The notes under the pieces: model-generated
What the model was told of the DNA's origin: nothing
Seen by the model: only the letters and a program-made list of their open reading frames with translations
Databases searched by the model: none
Assembly (NCBI GenBank): GCA_947565915.1
Contig: CANOHY010000001.1
Coordinates: 32,996 to 96,995, forward strand
Length of the DNA: 64,000 nt
Source of the DNA: an uncultured Eggerthellaceae bacterium
GTDB taxonomy: Bacteria; Actinomycetota; Coriobacteriia; Coriobacteriales; Eggerthellaceae
Reading direction: 5' to 3'
Position numbers and translations under genes: made by a program
In this document: positions 25,040 through 35,333 of the stretch, piece after piece
Layout: each line of letters begins with the position of its first letter
Position numbering within the stretch: the stretch's first letter is position 1

Positions 25040-26482
25040 TTATAAGCATTCGGCCTTCAAAAATGCCACGTATCCCTTGAACGCTTCGTAAAGGTCGGCC
25101 TTGCTCACCACTTCCCAAGGAGCATGCATCGAGAGCACGGCTACGCCGGAGTCGATGACATCCATGCCATACTTGGCCGTCATATAGGCGATGGTGCCAC
25201 CGCCACCCGCATCCACCTTGCCCAGCTCGGCTGTTTGGAACGACACGCCAGCCTGATGCATGATATGGCGCACATGCGCCACGAACTCGGCCGAGGAATC
25301 GTTCGAACCCGATTTGCCACGCGAACCCGTGTACTTGTTGAACACTAGGCCGTGCCCCAGGTAGGCTGCGTTGTTCGGCTCGAACACGCTGGCATAGGCA
25401 GGATCGAGCGCTGCCGACACGTCGCTCGAAAGCATCTGCGAATACTCGAGCGCGTGGCGCAAGTTCAAATCGCCCTCTTCGCCCGCGAGCGCCATGATCA
25501 CTGCCACCACGTTCTCGAAGAATTGCGAATCCATGCCCGTTGCGCCCACGCTGCCTATTTCCTCTTTGTCCACCAGCACGGTAAGGGCGGTGCGTTGGGG
25601 CGTCTCGGTCAGAGAGAGCTGCGCGAGCAGCGAAGGATAGGCGCACGAGGAGTCGTCTTGGCCATAGCCGAGGATCATCGAGCGGTCGAAGCCCAGATCG
25701 CGCGCGGGACCGGCTGGCACCACTTCGATCTCGGCCGAGAGCAGGTCCTCTTCCTCGATGCCGTACTTCTGCTGCAGCAGCTCCAAGATGGCCGCCTTCA
25801 CCGGCTCCTTCTCGGCGAGCTTCTGTACATCGGTCTTCTGGCTTTCGGGCACATCGGACGCGCTTGGCTCGATGACCAACGGACGGCTGCCAATGAGCAC
25901 GTCGAGGTCCTCGCCTTCCACAACCTTGCTGCCCGTCTTCTCCATTTGCTCGCGCGCCAAGTGGATGAGCAGGTCCGACACGCAGAACACGGGATCGCTT
26001 GGGTCCTCGCCGATGTTCACGCGCACCGACGTGCCGTCCTCCCTCACCACCACGCCATGAAGCGCGAGCGGGATGGTGACCCATTGGTAGTTCTTGATGC
26101 CGCCGTAGTAATGCGTGTCGAAATGCACGAGCTCGTTGCGCTCGATGAGTGGGTTCTGCTTGAGGTCCAGGCGCGGCGAGTCGATGTGCGCACCCAGGAT
26201 GTTGAAGCCGCCTTTCAGCGGGGCGCTGCCGATGTGCGCGAAGACGACTGCCTTGCCGTCTTTGCATGCCATCACCTTATCGCCAGGCTTGAGCGCTGCA
26301 CCCTGCTCGTAGAGAGCTTCGAGGTCTTGGTAACCAGCGGCACGCGCAAGATCCTTGGCAGCCGCGGCGAACTCGCGCTCGGTCTTGTTGGCAGAGATGA
26401 ACTGCCTGTAGTCCTCGGCAAGCTTCTCGAGCTTGCGCAAGTCATCGGCCGTATACTTCTTCCAGGCATTCTCGGTTTTCAT
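25040..26482 (-). CDS. M18-family aminopeptidase
   Basis: Zinc-dependent aminopeptidase I (M18) family, cytoplasmic dodecamers that remove N-terminal, often acidic or hydrophobic, residues from peptides. The 480-residue protein has the metal-binding AHIDSPRLDLKQNPL, the activating YYGGIKNYQW, the catalytic DKEEIGSVGATGMDSQF, and a C-terminal His region (VLSMHAPWEVVSKADLYEAF). The frame is open to 26737, but the ATG at 26482 (MKTENAWKKYTADDLRK) has AAAGGAG 6 bases upstream and gives the family length. It is monocistronic between guaB and an inverted-repeat element. Confidence 0.94.
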   Translation of the reverse strand: MKTENAWKKYTADDLRKLEKLAEDYRQFISANKTEREFAAAAKDLARAAGYQDLEALYEQGAALKPGDKVMACKDGKAVVFAHIGSAPLKGGFNILGAHIDSPRLDLKQNPLIERNELVHFDTHYYGGIKNYQWVTIPLALHGVVVREDGTSVRVNIGEDPSDPVFCVSDLLIHLAREQMEKTGSKVVEGEDLDVLIGSRPLVIEPSASDVPESQKTDVQKLAEKEPVKAAILELLQQKYGIEEEDLLSAEIEVVPAGPARDLGFDRSMILGYGQDDSSCAYPSLLAQLSLTETPQRTALTVLVDKEEIGSVGATGMDSQFFENVVAVIMALAGEEGDLNLRHALEYSQMLSSDVSAALDPAYASVFEPNNAAYLGHGLVFNKYTGSRGKSGSNDSSAEFVAHVRHIMHQAGVSFQTAELGKVDAGGGGTIAYMTAKYGMDVIDSGVAVLSMHAPWEVVSKADLYEAFKGYVAFLKAECL

Positions 26483-26623
26483 CGATGCTCCTTTTTTTCG
26501 CATTAGCTTCCTGCCATTATGCCACGAAGCCAATGCGCACAAGGATACGGTGACCAAGTCGCAAACGAGCGAGCGCCAGCAGGGCCAGCGAGCATGCTGA
26601 GAACATGATTCTTTCATGCTTAT

Positions 26624-26772
26624 GGTCAAGAAATCGAGTTTTTCGCTGTGCTGAAGCCGATTTCGCTTTCCAAAGCAATTACTCTGCTGTAAAACCCCAG
26701 GTCGCAAAAAATGGCGAGCTCTTAGCTCTTGAAACATGAGTCGTATAGAGCGAAAAACTCGATTTTGTGACC
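26624..26772. repeat. 149-bp element with 24-bp terminal inverted repeats
   Basis: Arms 26624-26647 (GGTCAAGAAATCGAGTTTTT CGCT) and 26749-26772 are inverted copies with two mismatches; 101 relatively AT-rich bases lie between, including a small GAGCT/AGCTC hairpin. There is no open frame, no obvious target duplication and no U-tract. It occupies most of the gap (26483-26794) between the phosphoesterase stop and the M18 start. It is MITE-like in size, or may be a bidirectional structure. Confidence 0.6.
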
Positions 26773-26794
26773 ACGCGCGACGCTCGTTAGCCCG

Positions 26795-27313
26795 TTAGAA
26801 GCTCGACATGATGAGCTCGCCCGCCAACGATTCGATGCGAACGCCGCGAATGGCGCCATCAGCAAGCTCTATCTTGGCAATCGAGCGCGGAAAGCCGCCG
26901 CGTGCCCGACTGGCCGAACCCGGATTCAGGATGCACGATGCCGGGCGTGCTTCGGGTCCTGTTTCCAAACGCGGCACATGCGTATGCCCGTGGATGCATA
27001 CGTCGGGAATGGGATCTCCCGGCGCAAGCGCACTGCTTCCCAGCTTGCCGATGCGCACATCCTGCGGATAATGGGCCACCAGGAAGCGCACGCCTGCGAG
27101 TTCCACATGCGCATAGCGGCCCACATCGCTGCCGTGCTCGGCAAAGTCGTTGTTGCCCAGCACCGCCGTAACGGGTGCAAGCGTTCGCAGCTCGCGCAGA
27201 ACCGCTGGCGCGCCGATATCGCCCGCATGGATGATATGGTCGCAATCGGCCAGCGCCTCGTAAGCCTGCTGATGCAGCCGTCCATGCGTATCAGAGATAA
27301 CACCAACCAGCAT
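26795..27313 (-). CDS. YfcE/MJ0936-type metallophosphoesterase
   Basis: A 172-residue calcineurin-like phosphoesterase of the small YfcE/MJ0936 group, which hydrolyse phosphodiesters in vitro with two metals. Ligand motifs are in order: GVISDTHGR, HAGDIG, GNND, VAHYP and HGHTHVP, then LNPGSASRARGG, typical of this group. Length is standard. It starts MLVGVISDTHG at 27313 and follows the SPOR-domain gene by 9 bases, so the pair is probably co-transcribed. The physiological substrate is unknown. Confidence 0.94.
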   Translation of the reverse strand: MLVGVISDTHGRLHQQAYEALADCDHIIHAGDIGAPAVLRELRTLAPVTAVLGNNDFAEHGSDVGRYAHVELAGVRFLVAHYPQDVRIGKLGSSALAPGDPIPDVCIHGHTHVPRLETGPEARPASCILNPGSASRARGGFPRSIAKIELADGAIRGVRIESLAGELIMSSF

Positions 27314-27322
27314 GCCGTGCCT

Positions 27323-28585
<1,263 letters not shown>

Positions 28586-28785
28586 CGCAATCCTTTCCGC
28601 TGCCGCAACTCGTAGGCATTTTGATCTTGATAGGCTCGAAGCTTTCCGACCAGCATTATCGCCCTGGCAAGCATGACGAAGCAACGAAAAAGACGTAGAT
28701 GCCACTGCCAACGGAGCGAACCGAGCCGGCCAGTTGATTCGGGCGAGTACAATGCTTCATTGCATGCATTTGAAAGGGAGTGCTT

Positions 28786-29445
28786 ATGACCGCCAAGGAA
28801 ACCGCGAACGAAACCCCACAGCTCGAATCTGTCGAGCAGGTGAGCGAAGGGTGGATCAACAAGTACATATTGCACTACCGCATGCCCGACGGCAACAAGC
28901 ACGTCTACGAAGCGGTATCGCGCAAGGGCAAAGCCGACTACGAAGCGCGCTTGCGTGCAGCCGAGGCTTCCAATGCAACTGGGACATCCGACGCCGCAAC
29001 CAGCGCAGGCAATCGCACCACGACAACCCCCGACGCCGTGTGCATCGTGGCGTGCACGCCGCGCGACTCCGTGGTGATGATCCGCGAGTTCCGCTATCCG
29101 CTCAACAGCTGGTGCATGGCCTTCCCTGCAGGGCTCGTGGACGAAGGCGAGCGCATCGAAGACGCCGTGGCGCGCGAGCTGAGCGAGGAAACCGGCTACG
29201 AGCTCTTGCCAGGTTCGCAGATGCGCCCATTGCCGCAAGCGGGCTATTCGTCCACCGGGCTTTCCGACGAAACCGTGCAGGTGGTCTTCGTAGAAGCGGA
29301 GCGAACCGTTGCCCCGCACGCCGAGCCCAGCGAGCTCATCGAGGTGTTCGAGCTTCCACGCACGCAGATCGCAAAATTCCTCGCAAGCAATCAGACGCCC
29401 ATCGGCACGCGTGCACAGCTCATCCTGGAATTTTTGAAGAAGTAG
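28786..29445 (+). CDS. NUDIX hydrolase, ADP-ribose pyrophosphatase type
   Basis: Hydrolyses a nucleoside diphosphate linked to X, most likely ADP-ribose. The 219-residue protein has a complete Nudix box near residue 125 (GLVDEGERIEDAVARELSEE then TGYEL), matching Gx5Ex7REUxEExGU. It also has an N-terminal dimerisation strand region (SEGWINKYILHYRMPDGNKH) as in ADPRase enzymes, and FPAGLVDEG before the box. An insert of about 25 Ala/Thr/Ser residues separates the two parts. The ATG at 28786 is preceded by AAAGGGAG and a TACAAT at 28747. It is monocistronic and divergent from the SPOR gene. Confidence 0.9.
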   Translation: MTAKETANETPQLESVEQVSEGWINKYILHYRMPDGNKHVYEAVSRKGKADYEARLRAAEASNATGTSDAATSAGNRTTTTPDAVCIVACTPRDSVVMIREFRYPLNSWCMAFPAGLVDEGERIEDAVARELSEETGYELLPGSQMRPLPQAGYSSTGLSDETVQVVFVEAERTVAPHAEPSELIEVFELPRTQIAKFLASNQTPIGTRAQLILEFLKK

Positions 29446-29489
29446 CGCAGGGCCAGGAGACAAGGAGGGGGGTCAAGGCGAATGGGAGA

Positions 29490-30050
29490 CTAGGCGCGAT
29501 TGATCACGCTGACCTGCAGTCCCTCCAGCACGTCAAGCGTCTCCTCATTCAACTTCGCATCGAACGAATCAGTGCAGGCGGCATCCACGATGATGGGCGT
29601 ATCGGGACAAGCAGTGCGGGCGATGACCGCATTGGCCAGCACGCAGATGTTCGACACCAACCCTACCAACTCGATGCTCTCGAACGGCTGGGTGCCCAAG
29701 CTCTCTGCCGTGCGCTGCAGTTGGGCTAGGCGCTCGAACAGCTCCACCGACCCGAACGTGGGCTTGAGGAACACTGGGTCGGACGGGATGCGGCTTTCGG
29801 CCACCTTCCCGTACAGCTCATGCCCAGGCGTACCCTCGATGCAATGCGCAACAGGCAGATTCTTGCCCTCCAGCGTGTCCGCGTAGTTCTTGTGATGCGT
29901 GTCGAAGAGGAAGTAGACGCTATCGCCTCGATCGCGATACTCCGCTATCTTGGCTGAAATCGGCCCTTCCAGAAGTTCGGCGCCCTCGAAACCCAATGCG
30001 CCATCGACGAAGTCGACCTGATAGTCGACCACTATGAGCAGCTTTTTCAT
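29490..30050 (-). CDS. Isochorismatase-family cysteine hydrolase (nicotinamidase-like)
   Basis: A 186-residue isochorismatase-fold hydrolase. The triad is visible: Asp in VVDYQVDFVDGALG, Lys in VFLKPTFGS, and the nucleophilic Cys in GLVSNICVLANAVIAR. FDTHHKNY contributes the metal site. This arrangement matches nicotinamidase/pyrazinamidase-like members more than isochorismatases, but the substrate is not certain. The start at 30050 overlaps the YerC stop as ATGA, showing translational coupling. With cimA and yerC it forms a three-gene operon. The longer frame to 30113 runs into yerC and is rejected. Confidence 0.9.
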   Translation of the reverse strand: MKKLLIVVDYQVDFVDGALGFEGAELLEGPISAKIAEYRDRGDSVYFLFDTHHKNYADTLEGKNLPVAHCIEGTPGHELYGKVAESRIPSDPVFLKPTFGSVELFERLAQLQRTAESLGTQPFESIELVGLVSNICVLANAVIARTACPDTPIIVDAACTDSFDAKLNEETLDVLEGLQVSVINRA

Positions 30051-30340
30051 TTTTCCTCTCCGTCCAGCAAGTTCAGCGCGCTGCGATAGCCTCCGGCCCC
30101 ATAGCCCAAGCATTTCGAAACGCGTGCGATGGTGGTGGCAGAAGCACCCGTCGCTTCTTCGATCTTCGCATAGGATTGGCCACCGTCGAGCATCTTGGCA
30201 ACAGCCAGTCGCTGAGAGCTCTCGCGAATCTCGCGAATGGTGAACAAGTCCTCCAGCAGGGAATACATCGTGTCTCTGTCGGTGATGCCCACAAGAACGT
30301 CAAGCAAGCGCTCGACGTCAGGCGTGCGCAAGTCGGCCAT
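30047..30340 (-). CDS. YerC/YecD family TrpR-like regulator
   Basis: A 97-residue helical DNA-binding protein of the YerC/YecD group, related to the tryptophan repressor fold. The recognition helix-turn-helix is near residues 50-75 (QSYAKIEEATGASATTIARV), preceded by LLEDLFTIREIRESSQRLAV and followed by SKCLGYGAGGYRSAL, which is diagnostic of the family. The ligand and regulon are unknown. It lies one base after the cimA stop and is coupled by ATGA to the isochorismatase-like gene. Autoregulation of the operon is possible but not shown. Confidence 0.93.
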   Translation of the reverse strand: MADLRTPDVERLLDVLVGITDRDTMYSLLEDLFTIREIRESSQRLAVAKMLDGGQSYAKIEEATGASATTIARVSKCLGYGAGGYRSALNLLDGEEK

Positions 30341-30341
30341 C

Positions 30342-31925
30342 CTATACCCCCGCTCTCAACAAGCCGTATTCGATGGAATCAACGAGCGCATTCCATGATG
30401 CCTCGATGATGTTCTCGGAAACCGCAGTGGACCCCCAGGTGCCCTTATCGTCGCGCGTGGTGATAACGACGCGCGTGATGGCATCGGTGCCGGTGCTCTC
30501 GTCGAGCAAGCGCACCTTGAAGTCGATGAGCATCATGTCCTCTACCTGCGGATACGACGACGCCAAGGCCAGATGCAGAGCATTGTCGAGGGCACCGACC
30601 GGGCCCACGCCTTCACCCGTTGCCACAAAGCGCGTATCGCCCACGCGCACCTTTATCGTAGCCTCGCTTTGGGCATCCTTCGCAAGCGCGCCCGTATCCT
30701 CGCGGTCATCCACGATCACGCGGAAGCTCTCCAAGATGAAATGCGGTTTCGCACGGCCGAGCTTTCGTTCGATCAACAGGGCAAGAGAGCCGTCGGCCAT
30801 CTCGTAGGAGTAGCCCGACGCCTCGCGCTGCTTCACCTCGTCCAGCACGCGCTGCAGCAAATCGGGATTGCCATCCAGCTCGTATCCGAGCGCCGAGGCC
30901 TTGGCCAGAAGCGACGCCTTGCCGGCCAGCTCGCTAATAACAAGGCGAGAGCGATTGCCCACCACCTCGGGCTCGATATGCTCGTAAGCTTTAGGGAAGC
31001 GCGCAATGGCGCTTGCGTGCAGGCCGCCCTTATGCGCGAAGGCCGACGAGCCCACATAGGGCGAGTGGCTCCAAAGCGACAGGTTGCACGTCTCGGCCAC
31101 GGTCGATGCCACATAGGTGAGCTGCCTCAGGTTCTCGGGGCTTACGCATTCGAATCCCATCTTCAGCTGCAGATCGGCGATGATGGGCACGAGGTCGGCA
31201 TTGCCTACGCGCTCGCCGTATCCATTAATGGTTCCCTGAACCTGCCGAGCACCGGCGCGCACAGCAGCAAGCGTGTTCGCCACGGCGCAGCCAGCGTCAT
31301 CGTGGCAATGTATGCCCACCACCACTGAGGGGAAGCGGGACACTACCTTGCCCACGACGTCTTCCACCTCGAATGGCAGCGAGCCACCGTTGGTATCGCA
31401 GAGCGCAAGCACGTCTGCGCCTGCCTCAGCTGCCGCCTCCAAGCATGCAAGCGCGTAGTCGGGATTTGCCTTGTAGCCGTCGAAGAAATGCTCGGCGTTG
31501 AACACCACCTGTTGCACCTGCGGCTTCAGGAAAGCGATGGTCTCGCGAATCATGCGCAGGTTCTCCTCGGGCGAGGTCTCCAGCGCGCGGCAGACCTGCT
31601 CGTCCCATGTTTTGCCCACGATGGCCGCAACCTGCGCGCCGCTTGCCAGCAGCTTCGCCAGGCCCTCGTCTTCGGCAGCAGCGGCTCCCTTGCGACAGGT
31701 CACGCCGAATGCGGCAAGCTTGGCATGACGCAAGGGCTCGGCTTGCAAGCGCTTGAAGAACTCCATATCCTTGGGATTCGACGCGGGAAAGCCGCCTTCG
31801 ATAACCTCGATGCCAAAGCCATCCAAGATGCGCGCGATGCGCAGCTTGTCTTCGAGCGACAAGGTGATTCCTTCGGCCTGCTCGCCGTCGCGCAGCGTGC
31901 AATCGTATGTCTGGACATTAGTCAT
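30342..31925 (-). CDS. cimA: (R)-citramalate synthase
   Basis: Condenses acetyl-CoA and pyruvate to citramalate, a threonine-independent entry to isoleucine. The 527-residue protein has the DRE-TIM barrel motif CTLRDGEQAEGI, metal-site HCHDDAGCAVANTLA, GTINGYGERVGNADL, the communication region FAHKGGLHASAI, and a C-terminal LeuA-type allosteric domain (VRVGDTRFVATGEGVGPVGA). The HKGGLH and 'EGVGPVGALDNAL' arrangement fits CimA rather than LeuA. I choose the ATG at 31925, which starts MTNVQTYDCTLRDGEQ; a -10 TACAAT ends 7 bases upstream, implying a leaderless transcript. It is the first gene of the cimA-yerC-hydrolase operon. Confidence 0.93.
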   Translation of the reverse strand: MTNVQTYDCTLRDGEQAEGITLSLEDKLRIARILDGFGIEVIEGGFPASNPKDMEFFKRLQAEPLRHAKLAAFGVTCRKGAAAAEDEGLAKLLASGAQVAAIVGKTWDEQVCRALETSPEENLRMIRETIAFLKPQVQQVVFNAEHFFDGYKANPDYALACLEAAAEAGADVLALCDTNGGSLPFEVEDVVGKVVSRFPSVVVGIHCHDDAGCAVANTLAAVRAGARQVQGTINGYGERVGNADLVPIIADLQLKMGFECVSPENLRQLTYVASTVAETCNLSLWSHSPYVGSSAFAHKGGLHASAIARFPKAYEHIEPEVVGNRSRLVISELAGKASLLAKASALGYELDGNPDLLQRVLDEVKQREASGYSYEMADGSLALLIERKLGRAKPHFILESFRVIVDDREDTGALAKDAQSEATIKVRVGDTRFVATGEGVGPVGALDNALHLALASSYPQVEDMMLIDFKVRLLDESTGTDAITRVVITTRDDKGTWGSTAVSENIIEASWNALVDSIEYGLLRAGV

Positions 31926-31932
31926 GCCCGCT

Positions 31933-31938
31933 ATTGTA
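31933..31938 (-). promoter_or_regulatory. -10 element for cimA operon, leaderless type
   Basis: TACAAT on the minus strand ends 7 bases before the cimA ATG. No Shine-Dalgarno sequence is present. No consensus -35 is visible at 17 bases. Confidence 0.5.
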
Positions 31939-31970
31939 CTCCAACGTACGAAAGCGACTCTAGGCTCTAT

Positions 31971-32091
31971 TTTGGCACTCCTTGGCCTTAATGCGTCACG
32001 GCAAATCCTCAAGCCAAGACGCTACGGCGCAAGCGCCTGCGTCTTTGGTTTCCGGAAATGCCGTGACGCATTAAGGCCAAGGAGTGCCAAA
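31971..32091. repeat. Perfect 33-bp palindrome with nested conserved hairpin
   Basis: Arms 31971-32003 and 32059-32091 are perfectly complementary over 33 bp. Inside, CCAAGACGC (32014-32022) pairs with GCGTCTTTGG (32039-32048) with a bulge, closing a terminal CTACGGCGCAAGCGCCTG. That terminal piece recurs at 48140-48158 inside different stems. Part of the arm region (GGCTTGAGGATTTG, minus strand) recurs at 40133-40146. It lies between the surface-protein operon end and cimA. Confidence 0.85.
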
Positions 32092-32107
32092 CCCTGCAAA
32101 GAGCACA

Positions 32108-32195
32108 TTCGCTGCGGGGAAGAGCCGTAGTTTTCAACCCCCGCAGGGAGCGTAGCGACTGAGGAGTAAAAACGAAGGCTCTTCCCCGCAGCGAA
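32108..32195. repeat. Palindrome with conserved loop (family A, copy 3)
   Basis: Perfect 19-bp arms (32108-32126 and 32177-32195) enclose the family A core, here CAACCCCCGCAGGGAGCG then TAGCGACTGAGGAGTAAAAA. Neighbouring bases 32195-32222 (TTTGCCGTGCGCGTTGAGA) resemble 40143-40161. The remainder of the 31926-32285 gap holds the 33-bp palindrome and about 60 featureless bases. Confidence 0.88.
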
Positions 32196-32285
32196 ATTTG
32201 CCGTGCGCGTTGAGACGAGGGTGCTCGCGTGAGCTCGTAGCGACGAATGCCAACATCCCAGAGTTGCTCGGACGATCTCGCGAGA

Positions 32286-35200
32286 TTACGCGAGCTGGCG
32301 GCGATAGGCGATGAGCTTCTCCAGCATGCCCGCCACCAGCAGTCCGAGTGCCGTTGGAAGCACGAACGGCACGATGGGGTTGTTCTCGAGCACGCGACGC
32401 ACCTCCTCGCCTGTGGGGTTCAGCGTGGAAAGAGCCGTCCAGCGCGCGCCGGGCACCGAAGCTTGGACGGCTTCCTGGGTTGCCTGCTCTTGTTGGAGAA
32501 TCTGGTCGGTGATGGCTTCGTCCACATACACCATCGGCTCGGAACTCGTCGATGGCTCGGTGGGTGTGGTCTGCGAGCCGTCAGGATCGAGCGCCGCCGT
32601 GGGAGCAGCGGCACTGGGCATGTCGATGGTTATCTCCACGGGGTCGATCACCTGCTTGGGCGTGGTACCTCCCGTATTGGGAGTAGGTGCCGTGGGCTTG
32701 CTCGGCTTGGCATCCTCGCCACCTTGGATGATGCCCACTCCATCGGTGCGGCCATTGTCGTCTTCGCCGCCGATGTCGGTGTCGTCGTCGCCCACGTGAA
32801 CCGTGAGCGGCTGAGCATTCGACACGCGCACCTCGTCGGCGGGAGAGATCACGCGCACGCGAATGTACACCAGGTTAGGCGTGGCATCTTCGCCGCCTGA
32901 CCCTCCCGAGCTGCCGTCTTCCGAAACGGGTTCGGTCGGAATCTTCAGCGTGGGCTTCGATTCGCCCTTCACCTGACTCCAGGAGATGCCGCCGTCAGTG
33001 GACCATTCCCAAAAGTAGCTGAGATTAGAGGGGTTGCCCTCGTAGCCATAGATGCTCGAACGGAACACGGCCACATCGCCTGCGCGCGGCGGATTATAGG
33101 AGAGCACCACCGAAAAGCCGCTTCCCACCTGCAGCAGCACGGGTTCTGACGTGCCCTTCAGGTGCTTCGCGTCGTCTCCTGCGCCCAGCGATGTCTGGTT
33201 ATCGATCGTTACGCGGTAGTAGGTTCCCACCGTTTCGGTGCTCGTCATCACGCGCAGCGTTTGGTTGCGCGCGCCCAGAATGGGCACCCATACCACGCCA
33301 TCGCGCGAACTCTCCCACTTGCAATCCCATTGGCCATTGATGGTATGGTTCGGAGCAGCCACCAGCTCGGCCTCGACGCCAAGCGGCACCGGCACATAGC
33401 TCACGCCCACCACAAGCTCGTCGGAGCTCGTGGACTCCATGTTCAGTTCGATGGAACGAATCCAGCGCAGGGCCTCGGCATCCACATTAGCCGTAGAGGA
33501 ATCGAACAGCACGCGAAAGCGGGTGTTATCCAATAGCTGAGGGCCTCCCTGGGCAGTCGGGTCGGTTGCGCCGGGCTGGGTGGGATCAGAGTCGGCATCG
33601 CCGCTCGGGTTAGCCGGGTTAGTCGCATCGCCCGCCTCGGTGCCATCTGACTCGCTGCCAGCTTCGGTGCCACCCGCTTCGCCCGCATCGCCTGTTGAGC
33701 CACCATCGCCTGCGCTACCAGCATTCGGATCGTCTGGGGTTTCAACCAGCGACTGAACAGCTATTAGCGGCAGCGCGCTTTTCACCAAGCTCCAATTCAG
33801 CGTGGTGCGAATCCCTCGATAGTCGACGAAGCTCACCGACTCGACGGGAAGCGTGTCCAGCTCCACATCTTGCTCGGCAAAGGTGAGGCGAAGCAAGTCC
33901 ATCAGCGAAAAGCCGCGCCCCACGATGGACAGGGCGCCGCTCGAGCTTGCCATGTTATACGTATGCGTGCTGAAGGGCAGCGTGCCCTCGCCGTCCATCT
34001 GAGCGAGCTCTTCTAGGGTGTACGTCTTCTCGACCACGGATTTGCTCGACGTGCCACCTGAACCCGGGAGTGCCTGGTTTCCGCTATTGCCCGCATCCGA
34101 GCCGTCATCAGAGCCCGGCTCTTGTGCGCTATCGTCACCGGAAGCAGCCGCGTCATCGCCCGGCTGCGCCTGCCCATTGCCCTGCTCGCCGTCCTGAGCA
34201 CCGCCTTGGCCACCACCCTGCTCGCCAGAAGAATCCGACTTCTTGGGCAGGGTGGCCACGATGCTCAGAGAGTCTTGCGGGTGCGATTCGCCCTGGATGT
34301 TGCTCGGCTTCGGGTCGTCCTCGGAAGAATCGCCCGACCTCACCGTGATGGTGTCGAACATCTCCTCGGTGCTGGCTTTCACATGCGCAACGCACGAAAC
34401 CGTGAACTCGCCTTCGCCCATTACCTCCAGAACGCCCTCCTCGCTGATGGACGCGATGTCGGGATTCGACGTGGTCCATTCGAGGTTCTCCAGCCGCCCG
34501 TCGGAGAGCTTTGCGAGCGAATCGCCCTGCGAAACCGTATAGGTCAGCATGTCCCCGCCGTATTGCGCAACCACGCGCGCCCTCAGGCGATAGAGAATCG
34601 GCAGCTCGGTCTTCGCGAACGTGAGCTCAGGCTCGGAGGTGAAGGCCTCACCGGCCTGGGTGAGCATCTCCACCGAGGAGAGCTTGAGGATGGTTTCCTC
34701 GCCAGGGTCGGTGCTGGGATCATCGCCGCCATCACCACCTTCGCCACCGTCGCCTTCACCAGGCTTGTCGATGCCCGAAAGCGTGGATTTAACGGTGAAC
34801 GAGACAGCCAGCTCGTCGGCAGCGCCTTCGTTCACCAGGCAGCGCACCACAGCATCGCCCGTTTTGAGCGCTTTCAGCGTCAGCACGTTGCTGGTAGGCG
34901 CCACCGACTTCTCGATCGCCTCGTCGGGATCTTCTACCTCCCACTTCGCGAAGGTGCAGCTGGCCACTTCATCTGTGGGCTCGCTTGCCGCATAGCCTTC
35001 AGGATATGCGCCGTCCCATACGGGAACCGCCACGATCTCGCGATCGCCGGAAACATCGGAAAGATACACGGTGGCAGCTTCGCTGCCCAATGCCGAGCCA
35101 TTGGCGATGGGATACCACAGCGTTTCGTCGTCGTGCTCGGCTTCTTCGTACAGCACCACGTCGGTGAGGGTTTCGCCCTCGTGCCCCGAGCCGTCGTCGA

Positions 35201-35330
35201 GCGTGAGCGAAGAGGCCGCATAAGCCACGAGGTATTGCCCATTGAACGCGAGTGCGAACACCAACGCGAACGTCAGCGCGATGCGCAGCAGCTTGCCTGC
35301 AGCGGGCTGTATGGATTTGATCAGGCTCAC
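32286..35330 (-). CDS. Large membrane-anchored surface protein with Ig-like regions
   Basis: A 1014-residue extracellular protein. An N-terminal signal (LLRIALTFALVFALAFNGQY) and a C-terminal transmembrane helix (VPFVLPTALGLLVAGMLEKL) with a short basic tail bracket the chain; there is no LPXTG sortase motif. Between them are BIG2-like segments (LEWTTSNPDIASISEEGVLE), acidic Gly/Ser/Asp linkers, a segment near 470-570 (KTYTLEELAQMDGEGTLPFS, GRGFSLMDLLRLTF) that resembles the molybdopterin-binding-like domains of Gram-positive surface proteins, and Ig/FN3-like regions (SYFWEWSTDGGISWSQVKGE). The start is a GTG at 35330, 3 bases after the DUF2149 stop, with GGAGGTGA upstream. It is the third gene of the TolQ-DUF2149 operon. 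Confidence 0.9.
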   Translation of the reverse strand: MSLIKSIQPAAGKLLRIALTFALVFALAFNGQYLVAYAASSLTLDDGSGHEGETLTDVVLYEEAEHDDETLWYPIANGSALGSEAATVYLSDVSGDREIVAVPVWDGAYPEGYAASEPTDEVASCTFAKWEVEDPDEAIEKSVAPTSNVLTLKALKTGDAVVRCLVNEGAADELAVSFTVKSTLSGIDKPGEGDGGEGGDGGDDPSTDPGEETILKLSSVEMLTQAGEAFTSEPELTFAKTELPILYRLRARVVAQYGGDMLTYTVSQGDSLAKLSDGRLENLEWTTSNPDIASISEEGVLEVMGEGEFTVSCVAHVKASTEEMFDTITVRSGDSSEDDPKPSNIQGESHPQDSLSIVATLPKKSDSSGEQGGGQGGAQDGEQGNGQAQPGDDAAASGDDSAQEPGSDDGSDAGNSGNQALPGSGGTSSKSVVEKTYTLEELAQMDGEGTLPFSTHTYNMASSSGALSIVGRGFSLMDLLRLTFAEQDVELDTLPVESVSFVDYRGIRTTLNWSLVKSALPLIAVQSLVETPDDPNAGSAGDGGSTGDAGEAGGTEAGSESDGTEAGDATNPANPSGDADSDPTQPGATDPTAQGGPQLLDNTRFRVLFDSSTANVDAEALRWIRSIELNMESTSSDELVVGVSYVPVPLGVEAELVAAPNHTINGQWDCKWESSRDGVVWVPILGARNQTLRVMTSTETVGTYYRVTIDNQTSLGAGDDAKHLKGTSEPVLLQVGSGFSVVLSYNPPRAGDVAVFRSSIYGYEGNPSNLSYFWEWSTDGGISWSQVKGESKPTLKIPTEPVSEDGSSGGSGGEDATPNLVYIRVRVISPADEVRVSNAQPLTVHVGDDDTDIGGEDDNGRTDGVGIIQGGEDAKPSKPTAPTPNTGGTTPKQVIDPVEITIDMPSAAAPTAALDPDGSQTTPTEPSTSSEPMVYVDEAITDQILQQEQATQEAVQASVPGARWTALSTLNPTGEEVRRVLENNPIVPFVLPTALGLLVAGMLEKLIAYRRQLA

Positions 35331-35333
35331 CGG

